DNA from: Patescibacteria group bacterium
GTDB taxonomy: Bacteria > Patescibacteriota > Patescibacteriia > WFTA01 > S139-112
DNA length: 42,518 bases
Reading direction: 5' to 3'
NCBI GenBank assembly: GCA_015485695.1
Contig: WFTB01000047.1
Location: 1 to 42,518, forward strand
In this document: positions 9,168 to 17,022 of the stretch, piece by piece
How positions within the stretch are numbered: the stretch's first letter is position 1
Layout: each line of letters begins with the position of its first letter
Notes under the pieces: generated by a model
Database searches by the model: none
What the model was told of the DNA's origin: nothing
Seen by the model: only the letters and a program-made list of their open reading frames with translations
Position numbers and translations under genes: made by a program

Positions 9168-10281
9168 ATGAAAGAAGTCGTCCAACAACTTAAAGGTTTT
9201 CAGGCCAAGCTTGAGAATCTTAGGGAGTTTCTTTGACATTGAACAAAAGAAACAGAAAATCCTGGAGCTTGAAGACACAATGTCTGAATCTGACTTTTGG
9301 AATGACGGAGATAAGGCGCGTCAAATATCTCAAGATGTCGCTAATTTAAAGGATTTGGTCTCGAAATTTGATAAACTTCATAGAGAGGTATCAGACAGTA
9401 TTGACGTTGCGACAAGCGCGTATAATGACGGGGACTCGTCTTTGGAAAAAGACCTGAATGCGTCTATAAAACATATTGACGAAGAATTAAATCAATTTGA
9501 ATTGATTGTTTTTTTGTCGGAAAAATACGATAAAGCGTCGGCTCTTCTTACGTTTCACGCCGGAGCCGGAGGAGAAGACGCGCAGGATTGGTGCGAGATG
9601 TTGCTTTCGATGTATGTGAAATTCGCCGAAAAGCGAGGTTGGAAATCCGAAATCGTTCATGTGTCACGAGGAGACGGCGCCGGTATCAAATCCGCGACCT
9701 TGGAAGTTTCTGGAAGTTACGCGTATGGATATCTTAGGCATGAATCAGGAGTGCATCGATTGGTTAGATTATCTCCTTTTGACGCGGACCACGCGAGGCA
9801 CACTTCGTTTGCGTATGTCGAAGTTCTTCCGGAAATAGAACACCCAGAGACGGTGGTTAATGAAAAAGACGTTCGCATGGATACGTTTTTATCCGGAGGA
9901 CCGGGAGGTCAAAGTGTTCAGACGACGTATTCGGCGGTTCGTCTCGTGCACGAACCGACCGGAATCACCGTGTCGGTGCAAAGCGAAAGGTCGCAGTTGC
10001 AAAACCGAGAACGAGCGATGAAAATATTGATATCGCGTCTTGAACAGTATAATAACGCGGAGCTTGAAGAAGAAAAGAAAAGACTGCGCGGAGAGCTCAC
10101 TGAAAACGCGTGGGGTTCTCAAATTCGCTCATACGTCTTGCATCCGTATAAAATGGTCAAGGACCACAGAACAAAATACGAAGAGCAAGACGTTGAAGAG
10201 GTTTTGGACGGGAATTTGGACGGCTTTATCGAAAACAATTTGCGAGAGTTGGGGGAGATGGAAAGGGTGGAGAAAGGCTAG
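9168..10281 (+). CDS. prfB: Peptide chain release factor 2, with programmed +1 frameshift
   Basis: Class I release factor for UGA and UAA. Translation starts at ATG 9168 and reads 22 codons to CTT, then meets an in-frame TGA (9234-9236). A +1 slip joins it to the long frame from 9235 (DIEQKKQKILELE...), giving about 370 residues, normal for RF2. Hallmarks are the GGQ catalytic motif (in SGGPGGQSVQTTYS), the SPF anticodon-like tripeptide (RLSPFDADH) and the ESGVHRLVR core. Domain 1 carries the SESDFWND segment expected in RF2. The CDS should be read as 9168-9233 joined to 9235-10281. Its presence implies that UGA is a stop codon here, unlike in the CPR lineages that recode UGA to glycine. It converges with ung. 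Confidence 0.96.
9222..9237 (+). promoter_or_regulatory. prfB +1 programmed frameshift signal
   Basis: An internal SD-like AGGGAG (9222-9227), exactly 3 nt, then the slippery CTT (9231-9233), stop TGA and C at +4 (9237). This matches the bacterial prfB arrangement (SD-like stretch, 3-nt spacer, CUU UGA C). Low RF2 stalls the ribosome at UGA and favours the slip, so RF2 controls its own synthesis. Confidence 0.95.
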
Positions 10282-10319
10282 AGGTTTCATAGGTTGCTTC
10301 ACGTTTCGCGTTTTGCCTA

Positions 10320-10991
10320 TTATTTTGCGACCCATTCTATCGGAGCTTCCAACAAAGAGAGTAAGTAATCGTTGGTTTTGCTGAAATGGCGACAACCGAA
10401 GAAACCGTTGTTTGCCGACAGTGGCGACGGATGTGCGGCGCGCAGGACAAGATGTTTGTTCGTGTCGATAACCTCTCCCTTTTCTTGCGCGTAGCGCCCC
10501 CACAGCATGAACACCAAGTCTTCTTTTTGACTTGAAAGCGTTTTGATTACGGCGTCGGTAAACTCTTCCCAGCCTTTGTGTTGATGAGATCCGGCATTGC
10601 CGGCTTGTACGCTCAAAGTCGCGTTGAGTAGGAGGACCCCTTGTTTCGCCCAGTGTTCAAGATTTCCATGGTCTGGTATCTCAAGTCCCAAATCATCGTG
10701 TATTTCTTTGTAAATATTTTTCAATGAGGGGGGAGTTTGAACGCCGTGTTGCACGGAAAAACAAAGTCCGTGCGCTTGGTTAGGTCCGTGATACGGGTCT
10801 TGTCCGAGTATGACTGCGCGAACACGGTTGAACGGTGTTAAGTTGAACGCGTTGAAAATCAGTCCAGCCGGAGGGTAGATGGTCTTTGTTTTGTATTCAG
10901 CGCGAACGAAATCGGCAAGTTTTTTGAAATACGGTTTTTCAAATTCGCCTTTGAGCGCGTCTTTCCAGCTTTGTTCGATTTGTACGTCCAT
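10320..10991 (-). CDS. ung: Uracil-DNA glycosylase, family 1
   Basis: 223 residues, normal size. It removes uracil from DNA, the first step of base-excision repair. The water-activating motif GQDPYHGP has the catalytic Asp at residue 65. Uracil-binding LLLNATLSV (121-128) and the minor-groove HPSPLSA loop (His187) are all intact. It is the third minus-strand gene after the ZIP transporter and xthA, so the two repair enzymes are neighbours. A 131-nt spacer with alternative hairpins separates it from xthA, so it may have its own control. The start ATG at 10991 (MDVQIEQSWKDALK) fits the usual N-terminus. Confidence 0.97.
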   Translation of the reverse strand: MDVQIEQSWKDALKGEFEKPYFKKLADFVRAEYKTKTIYPPAGLIFNAFNLTPFNRVRAVILGQDPYHGPNQAHGLCFSVQHGVQTPPSLKNIYKEIHDDLGLEIPDHGNLEHWAKQGVLLLNATLSVQAGNAGSHQHKGWEEFTDAVIKTLSSQKEDLVFMLWGRYAQEKGEVIDTNKHLVLRAAHPSPLSANNGFFGCRHFSKTNDYLLSLLEAPIEWVAK

Positions 10992-11018
10992 AAACAGTTT
11001 TCAATTTATGAATCTTCG

Positions 11019-11123
11019 ATTTTCAATGAATTTTCAAACATGGTTTTCCGAAAATACATTCAATCTGGCTTTGTTACGTTATAAATTCATTGAAAATTGG
11101 TTTTTGAAAATTGAAAATTCATT
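11019..11123 (-). repeat. AT-rich overlapping inverted repeats between xthA and ung
   Basis: Left arm 11019-11032 is perfectly complementary to 11084-11097 (14 bp). The overlapping left arm 11025-11037 is perfectly complementary to 11111-11123 (13 bp). The two hairpins share the left segment and exclude each other. They lie in the minus-strand xthA-ung spacer. There is no U-tract that would make either a classic terminator. Confidence 0.7.
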
Positions 11124-11908
11124 CATAAGCTCAAATCTACCTCAAGCTCAATTGGGCAATGGTCGGACCCTGTAACTTCGCTCAGGATATTCGATTTTTT
11201 CACTTTCTTCATGAGCGAATTGTCTACGAAGAAATAATCTATTCGCCATCCGACATTACGCTCTCGCGCTCGCGTTTTCATATCCCAATATGTGTAAGCG
11301 TTTTTTGTTTTGGGGTGCAATTTCCGAAAAGTGTCCACGTAATTGTTGCTTATTAGCGAGTCAATCCATGCTCGTTCGATTGGAAGGAAACCGGTTTTTT
11401 GTTCGTTTTCTTTCGGTCTCGCAAGATCTATTTCGGTGTGAGCTGTGTTCACGTCTCCGCAAAATATAACGTTCAATCCTTCCTCGCGCAAAGTATTTAT
11501 GTGTTTGAGGAACGCATCATAGAACTCCATTTTATAGTCTATTCTGTGTTTTCCCATTCCTCCGTTCGGGAAATACACGTTAAGAAGGACAAACTCCTTA
11601 AAATATGCGGTTATTATTCTTCCTTCTTCGTCAAATTTTTTTATATTCATGCCGTATTCCGTTTTCTCGGGTTTCGTTTTTGTGTAAAGAGCCACGCCAC
11701 TGTATCCTTTTTTGGTTTGACATGAGGTGAAATAAGAAAAATATCCGTCCGGGTTCAAGATATCCTCGGTCAATTGCTCCGGATGAGACTTGGTTTCCTG
11801 CAAGCATAAAATATCCGGTTTTTTATTTTTAAGAAACGGCAAGAAAACGTTTTTTCTGTGAACTGCGCGCAATCCGTTTACATTCCAGGAATATATTAAT
11901 GTCGGCAT
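11123..11908 (-). CDS. xthA: Exodeoxyribonuclease III / AP endonuclease
   Basis: 261 residues, EEP nuclease fold. It cuts the backbone 5' of abasic sites, the step after uracil removal by the ung product encoded downstream. Signature segments are WNVNGLR (8-14), the metal-binding Glu in LQETK (E38), [15 protein letters not shown] (D152, N154), WRIDYFF and the terminal GSDHCPI (D249, H250), so the active site is complete. The start is one base after the stop of the ZIP gene, so the two are almost certainly one transcript. No Shine-Dalgarno is visible at this coupled start. Confidence 0.96.
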   Translation of the reverse strand: MPTLIYSWNVNGLRAVHRKNVFLPFLKNKKPDILCLQETKSHPEQLTEDILNPDGYFSYFTSCQTKKGYSGVALYTKTKPEKTEYGMNIKKFDEEGRIITAYFKEFVLLNVYFPNGGMGKHRIDYKMEFYDAFLKHINTLREEGLNVIFCGDVNTAHTEIDLARPKENEQKTGFLPIERAWIDSLISNNYVDTFRKLHPKTKNAYTYWDMKTRARERNVGWRIDYFFVDNSLMKKVKKSNILSEVTGSDHCPIELEVDLSL

Positions 11909-11909
11909 A

Positions 11910-12665
11910 TTATTTGTCTATTCTTGATATAAGCCAGAAAATCGCAACTCCGGCGAACAACCAAAGAGTGTGTTGCGCTATTTTCTTTTTTTCTTGTTCT
12001 CTATGTAGCTCCGGCACCAAGTCGGCGAGAGCCAGATATATGAAATTGCCGGCGGCTATGGCGATGAACATCGGCATTATGCTCTCGAATCTGCTTGTAT
12101 AGAAAAACGCCAGCAAAGCTCCGACTACGCTGGTCATCGCGAATATGAAATTATACAGTATTACTTTCGCCTTTGACATGCCGGCATGGAGCAAAATTCC
12201 GGCGTCCGATATTTCCTGAGGTATTTCATGCGCTATTATCGCTATCGTGGTTGCTATTCCTATTTCGGGTGATACGAGAAATGCCGTGGCTATCAGTATT
12301 CCGTCTATGAAATTGTGGATTCCGTCTCCCATTAGGTTTGTCACAGCGACATGCGTTTTGCTGTCAGACGGGCAATTCGCTCCGTGGCAATGATGCCAAT
12401 GTATAAGTCTTTCTATCAAGTAAAAGCCAAGTATCGACATTAGCATAATGGCAAAAAAATTCCCCGGGTCGATTGCCGGATTTTCAAACACCTCCGGTAG
12501 TAATTCGAGGAAAACGGACGCAAGCAAAACTCCGCTCGCTATTCCGATTACGTTTTTGAGATTTATGTCTATTTGTTTCTTGCTTTGCATTATAATTACA
12601 ATGCCGACAAGAGATATCGCTCCAACTATGGAAGAAGCTATGATTATTTGAGATAATATATTCAT
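11910..12665 (-). CDS. ZIP-family divalent metal transporter
   Basis: 251 residues with about eight hydrophobic helices. ZIP proteins move Zn(II) or other divalent metals into the cytoplasm. The binuclear metal site is clear: HNFIDG in helix 4 (H117) and HEIPQEISD in helix 5 (H146, E147). The loop before helix 4 is His/Cys-rich ([10 protein letters not shown]), typical of the variable metal-sensing loop. First gene of a minus-strand run with xthA and perhaps ung; xthA is itself a metal-dependent enzyme, but a functional link is only speculation. The substrate metal cannot be told from sequence alone. Confidence 0.93.
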   Translation of the reverse strand: MNILSQIIIASSIVGAISLVGIVIIMQSKKQIDINLKNVIGIASGVLLASVFLELLPEVFENPAIDPGNFFAIMLMSILGFYLIERLIHWHHCHGANCPSDSKTHVAVTNLMGDGIHNFIDGILIATAFLVSPEIGIATTIAIIAHEIPQEISDAGILLHAGMSKAKVILYNFIFAMTSVVGALLAFFYTSRFESIMPMFIAIAAGNFIYLALADLVPELHREQEKKKIAQHTLWLFAGVAIFWLISRIDK

Positions 12666-12694
12666 GCGAGTTTTCGTAATGTGAAGCCGGTATC

Positions 12695-12723
12695 ATGATA
12701 ACAGATGGAGGTTTCTTGTTCAA
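12695..12723 (-). promoter_or_regulatory. Promoter of the ZIP-xthA transcript
   Basis: On the minus strand: TTGAAC (12718-12723), 17 nt, TATCAT (12695-12700). The predicted start lies about 23 nt before the ATG at 12665. Confidence 0.65.
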
Positions 12724-12760
12724 ACGAATTTATTTAGCCTGTTTTGTCCTCTTGATTATA

Positions 12761-12912
12761 ACCCCCCAAAAACCCCTCACCTCCCGAAAAATAATCTTTT
12801 CCCCGAAAATACTCTTTAGCTTTCATAAACGATATTCCTATATCGCTTCCTAAAGCTCCAGACTTTTGCGGAAAAAACTCTATTTTTTAACTTTCAAAAA
12901 CTTTTTAAATAA
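12761..12912 (+). repeat. Structured intergenic repeat, copy A (upstream of comEC)
   Basis: The 140 bases 12761-12900 align without gaps to 19833-19972 with only three differences that I can count. A shorter, diverged copy is at 16793-16918. The core can fold as AGCTTT...AAAGCT enclosing CGATAT-TCCT-ATATCG, followed by a conserved GACTTTTGCGGAA segment and an A/T-rich tail. It ends about 20 nt before the comEC start, in the same orientation as the gene. No ORF. Confidence 0.9.
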
Positions 12913-12934
12913 TCTCTAACGCAAATATCGCAAT

Positions 12935-15625
12935 ATGCGTCGAAGTCATGTCGGAATTTATGTGTTTTTGTGCTTTATAGCGGGTGTGTTGCTTCGTTCT
13001 TTGTTTGTTGTCGAATTCGAGATATTGTATTTTTTGGCTACGATAAGCTCAAGCGCCGCTTTTTTTATTTTGGTAAAACATAAAGATGATTTTAAAGAAA
13101 CCGTTCACAAATCATCTCGCGCTCGTTTGGCGATTGTTTTATTGGGCCCGCTTTTGGTGTTGCTTGGAGCGATTCGCGTCGAATCTGAACTTTTGCCGAA
13201 ATGTGATGAAGAATTGTCGTCCGAATTTATGCCCATAACCTGTATAAATGACCGCGCGAATATGACAACCGTAAACGGCACAATAGTCGCGGAACCGGAA
13301 ATTCGAGACAGTGGGGCTCGATACACGATATCCGCTCAAGAATACCGCGGACGAATATTGTTGTTTGCTTCGTCGTATCCGATGTATGAATACGGAGATG
13401 TGTTAAGCGTGCGTTGCCGGTATGAGAGTCCGGAAGAATTCGATGGATTTGATTATCCGGGGTTTCTTGCCAAGAGCGGTATATATTCTTTGTGCAGACG
13501 ACCGGCTCTGGTTGAAAAGGTGGGTTATGATGAATTTCCGATATTCACGATAAGCGGTATTCGTCAAAAACTGCTTAAAGCGAAATCTCGTTTTCAAGAT
13601 ATTTTGGACGAAAGATTGACAAGCAAAGAATCCGAATTGACAAGTTCTCTGGTTTTGGGCAACAGAGATGGTGTTTCAAAAGACATAAAGGAATGGTTTC
13701 GCATTACGGGAACATCTCATGTTATGGCGATATCCGGAATGCATATCATGATTTTGACGGTGTTGCTTTACAATATTTTTTATTGGCTCAAGGTACCTCG
13801 CCATAAATCGTTTTTCGTAGCAATAGCAATATTGTTGTCATTCGTCGCGATTGTGGGTTTTCGCGCGTCCGGAATCAGGGCGGTCATGTTCGCCATGACG
13901 GCAATGCTCGGAGAAGTGATACACAGACCGGTGAAACCTCTGAATTTATTGTTATTTGTCGCTGTGTTGATTTTGATGATAAATCCGTTGCTTCTTGTCT
14001 ATGACGTTGGATTTCAATTGTCTTTTTTGGCCGTTTTGGGATTGACGTACCTTTCGCCCATTCTTCAAAAATTGTTAGTAAAAATTCCAAATCCCTTTAG
14101 ACTCAAGGATGTATTGATAATGACGCTTTCCGCTCAGCTTTTTACCTTGCCTTGGCTTTTGTATCAATTCGGATTCGTGTCAATAATCGCTCCGATAGTG
14201 AATATATTGGTATTGCCGGTAGTTCCGTTTATTATGGGCGGAGGTCTTGCGACAATATTCTCGGGCATCGTATTTGGTCCCATGGCGTTTATTACCGGTC
14301 TTGTCACGTCTTTGTTCGCTTGGTATGTATTGTCTGTCGTCGAGTTGTTTGCTCGCGTGCCATTCGCGCAAACGGAAGGTTCTTTGACGTTTTGGCATGT
14401 CGTGTTGATATACGCCTTTGTATTGCCTCCGATTATGAGTGAGCGAGTACGCGAATATTTGACAAAACTTATGGATAGAAAGTTTCGTAGTTTTTGTATT
14501 CGGGACGCGATTTTTTTCAATAGGTTTGTTTTGTCGATGAAACGTCGAGTGACAACAAGAAACGTAAACCGCAAACACTCGGATTACGGTAAGATATCTG
14601 GCGATGATAGTGTATCCCATCATGTGTATTCGCTTGATGATTTGGATTCGGTTCAGCTCCCGACGATTGATGAGACCGAATCCCGTAGAGAAAATACGGG
14701 CTTTTTGGCAAGATTTTTTCGTTTTTTCAAAAAAACGAAAAAAAGCATTAAAAAGCGAAGGGTCGTCATATTTCTTGTCATAGCCGTTTTGTCGGCGGTT
14801 TTTATGTTTGTTTGGGCGTCGACGAGATACCCGAAAAACTTGGAGGTAGTGTTTTTTGACATAGGTCAGGGAGACGGATATCTGATACGTACGCCCGGAG
14901 GACAAAATATTCTGGTTGACGGAGGTCCGACGGACGCCATAGTCCGCAAGTTGGAAAATTATTTGCCAATCACTGAGCGTACCATAGATTTGGTGGTCTT
15001 GACTCATCCGCACGCCGACCATGTTTCCGGACTTGCGGAGGTGTTTGAGCGATATGATATAAAGAGAGTTTTGTTTTCGGATGCCGAATACGATACGGAC
15101 ACGTATTTTGAATTCAGGAACATGGTCGATATTGAGAACGGAATATATCTCGATGAAGCGACCGCGTCTTTGAGCTATACGTTTGAGACCGACGATGAGC
15201 CCGTTTTTCTCGAAATCAAATATCCGACCAATCGCATTGGCGCGTATTCGGACGATGAAGCGAACAATTCGTCAATCGTTATGAAGCTTAAATACTACGA
15301 AACGGTTTTTCTGCTTACCGGCGATATCGAGAAAGAGGCCGAATCGGATTTAATCAATATTAATGTCGATTTGAGCGCCGATGTTTTGAAGGTCGGGCAT
15401 CATGGATCTGACACTTCGTCTTCGGAAGAATTTATCAAAGCGGTTTCTCCGGAGTACGCTGTCATACAAGTAGGGGAAGGAAATCCCTATGGTCATCCTT
15501 CCGTGCGCACATTGAAAAGACTGGAAAGGTCGGGGGCGAAAGTTTTGAGAAATGACGAGCTTGGCGATATTGTTTTTGAAGTGGGCAAGGACGGAATAGT
15601 CGATATAAGGCAATATTCACGTTGA
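12935..15625 (+). CDS. comEC: ComEC/Rec2 DNA-uptake channel
   Basis: 896 residues. ComEC forms the inner-membrane channel that takes up single-stranded DNA in natural transformation. It has an N-terminal membrane part with an OB-like DUF4131 region (about 1-200), then the polytopic Competence domain (about 230-500) with the GTSHVMAISGMHI signature. The C-terminal metallo-beta-lactamase-like domain has FFDIGQGDG, the metal motif HPHADH (H691, H693, D695, H696) and HHGSD (H822, H823). The nuclease-like site is intact. Unusual is a polar linker of about 110 residues between membrane and lactamase parts, with a very basic patch (FFRFFKKTKKSIKKRR) just before an extra TM helix. Repeat copy A lies in its 5' region. 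Confidence 0.95.
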   Translation: MRRSHVGIYVFLCFIAGVLLRSLFVVEFEILYFLATISSSAAFFILVKHKDDFKETVHKSSRARLAIVLLGPLLVLLGAIRVESELLPKCDEELSSEFMPITCINDRANMTTVNGTIVAEPEIRDSGARYTISAQEYRGRILLFASSYPMYEYGDVLSVRCRYESPEEFDGFDYPGFLAKSGIYSLCRRPALVEKVGYDEFPIFTISGIRQKLLKAKSRFQDILDERLTSKESELTSSLVLGNRDGVSKDIKEWFRITGTSHVMAISGMHIMILTVLLYNIFYWLKVPRHKSFFVAIAILLSFVAIVGFRASGIRAVMFAMTAMLGEVIHRPVKPLNLLLFVAVLILMINPLLLVYDVGFQLSFLAVLGLTYLSPILQKLLVKIPNPFRLKDVLIMTLSAQLFTLPWLLYQFGFVSIIAPIVNILVLPVVPFIMGGGLATIFSGIVFGPMAFITGLVTSLFAWYVLSVVELFARVPFAQTEGSLTFWHVVLIYAFVLPPIMSERVREYLTKLMDRKFRSFCIRDAIFFNRFVLSMKRRVTTRNVNRKHSDYGKISGDDSVSHHVYSLDDLDSVQLPTIDETESRRENTGFLARFFRFFKKTKKSIKKRRVVIFLVIAVLSAVFMFVWASTRYPKNLEVVFFDIGQGDGYLIRTPGGQNILVDGGPTDAIVRKLENYLPITERTIDLVVLTHPHADHVSGLAEVFERYDIKRVLFSDAEYDTDTYFEFRNMVDIENGIYLDEATASLSYTFETDDEPVFLEIKYPTNRIGAYSDDEANNSSIVMKLKYYETVFLLTGDIEKEAESDLININVDLSADVLKVGHHGSDTSSSEEFIKAVSPEYAVIQVGEGNPYGHPSVRTLKRLERSGAKVLRNDELGDIVFEVGKDGIVDIRQYSR

Positions 15626-15650
15626 CTTTTACGCTAAATGCGAGTATTAT
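15622..15650 (+). promoter_or_regulatory. Promoter of the adenylate-kinase-like gene
   Basis: TTGACT (15622-15627), exactly 17 nt, TATTAT (15645-15650). The -35 box overlaps the comEC stop codon. The predicted leader is about 48 nt and includes the small GC hairpin at 15674-15685. Confidence 0.7.
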
Positions 15651-15673
15651 GTAACTCGTAATAAACTTTTTTC

Positions 15674-15690
15674 GCGCGATTGCGCTTTTT
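15674..15690 (+). terminator. Small GC hairpin with U-tract in the leader (attenuator-like)
   Basis: GCGC-GATT-GCGC (15674-15685) followed by five T. It lies downstream of the 15622 promoter, so it could end comEC transcripts or attenuate the next gene. The stem is only 4 bp. Confidence 0.4.
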
Positions 15691-15704
15691 ATTTAAATTT
15701 TTTT

Positions 15705-16748
15705 ATGTCAGACCAAAAGAATCAAAAATACGGTACCAAAGAGTTTTATGAAGAGCGGGTGGGTGAACACTTCGCAAAATTGCGCGAGCATATCGATGAT
15801 ACGGGATTTGTTTTGTTTTTTCTCGCGAAGAAAAGCGCGGGCAAGGGTACGTATTCCAAGATTTTGCAAAACATAACGGATGGCAAAATCATGCACCTGT
15901 CGGTGGGAGATCTTGTTAGGGCTTCTGAAAAGCGCGCTCTTGACCCGGAACAAAGAGAGGAATTTGTAAATGAACTTCGTGAGTTTTACAAAGGAAGCGA
16001 TGATATCGACGATGTAGTGGATAAGTTTATCAAAGAAGCGAGCGATTTGTCCGCTCTTCTTCCGACCGAAATGGTTATGGCCCTTATTGAAAAGGCGGTC
16101 AAGGACAATCAAGGAAAAGCGCTCGTCATAGACGGGTTTCCAAGGTCTCTTGATCAAGTTGAAATAGCAATGCGCATGCAAGATGATTTTGAGAAAAAGG
16201 GTCTTCCATCGGCTTTCGTGGAGCTTGATTGTCCGGATGACGTATTGGTTCAACGTCAATTACATCGAGTCGTGTGTCCAGAGTGTCAAACACCTAGAAA
16301 TGTGAAGGTATTGCTTACTGAACAAATAGAGTATGACGAGGATTCGGGAGAGTATCACTTGATATGCGATAACAAAGAGTGCGATAATGTCAGAATGAAG
16401 AAGAAATATGCGAACGTTACCGCCGACGATATCGATAAGATAAAGGCAGTGCAGGATCAGGTGAAAGAGCTGATTCATCACGTCAGGGAAAAAGCGGCTC
16501 ATTGTCACATAAAGGTAAGCAACCATGTGCACGTTGACGATGCCGGCAATCATGACCCGGATGATTTTACCTTGGAGGCGAGTTTTGATTGGGATCCGGA
16601 GTCAAAAAAAGTGATTAAAAATTTCAAACCTTGGATTATAAAAGACGACGAAGGTCGTGAAGCGTATTCGAGATGGCCGGATCCTGTGGTGGCCGAATTG
16701 GTAAAGGCGTTGAGCGAATGGCTTGATTTAAAAAAACAATCAAAATAG
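15705..16748 (+). CDS. Divergent, enlarged adenylate-kinase-family nucleotide kinase
   Basis: 347 residues, against about 215 for standard adenylate kinase. An extra N-terminal helix region (1-34) precedes a P-loop region LAKKSAGKGT (40-49), in which the first Gly of the Walker A motif is replaced by Ala/Lys. HLSVGDLVRA (64-73) and the NMP-binding DGFPRS (143-148) are recognisable. The LID region is long and holds C191-x2-C194 and C221-x4-C226, a likely zinc knuckle. A C-terminal extension (about 260-347) has no counterpart in ordinary Adk. Fold assignment to the Adk/P-loop NMP-kinase family is firm, but substrate is not. No ordinary adk is seen in this window, so whether this is the cell's adenylate kinase or a relative is open. 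Confidence 0.8.
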   Translation: MSDQKNQKYGTKEFYEERVGEHFAKLREHIDDTGFVLFFLAKKSAGKGTYSKILQNITDGKIMHLSVGDLVRASEKRALDPEQREEFVNELREFYKGSDDIDDVVDKFIKEASDLSALLPTEMVMALIEKAVKDNQGKALVIDGFPRSLDQVEIAMRMQDDFEKKGLPSAFVELDCPDDVLVQRQLHRVVCPECQTPRNVKVLLTEQIEYDEDSGEYHLICDNKECDNVRMKKKYANVTADDIDKIKAVQDQVKELIHHVREKAAHCHIKVSNHVHVDDAGNHDPDDFTLEASFDWDPESKKVIKNFKPWIIKDDEGREAYSRWPDPVVAELVKALSEWLDLKKQSK

Positions 16749-16792
16749 ACGGTAGTATTGTATTTTCTTTCTTTAATCAATCGCGCTACTCT

Positions 16793-16918
16793 ATTTTCTC
16801 CTAAAAACTCTTCGGCTTTCATAAACGATATGTATATATCGCTTCCTAAAGCTCCAGACTTTTGCGGAAGAAAATCTCTTTTTTCAGCTTGCAAAAATTT
16901 TTAGACAGTATCTTAGAG
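16793..16918 (+). repeat. Structured intergenic repeat, copy B (upstream of the M20 peptidase)
   Basis: Diverged copy sharing the core CTTTCATAAACGATAT and ATATCGCTTCCTAAAGCTCC with copies A and C. The stems are kept: outer GGCTTT/AAAGCT (an A-U pair changed to G-U), inner CGATAT-GTAT-ATATCG. Its end (AAAAATTTTTAGACAGT) matches copy C; a further partial AAAAATTTTTAGAC occurs at about 16968-16981. Confidence 0.85.
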
Positions 16919-17022
16919 TGGTGCTCGGTTTTGTGAAGGCTGTTCGCGTATATGTGTTTTGTCTCGTGAAAAATTTTTAGACGTCTTCAAAGTAACCGGA
17001 TCATTTGCGCGTTTCACGTTAT

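Noticed and set aside
14164-15022. Minus-strand open frame of 280 codons opposite comEC
   Set aside because: It overlaps the conserved membrane and metallo-beta-lactamase domains of comEC and reads as a basic, low-complexity shadow.
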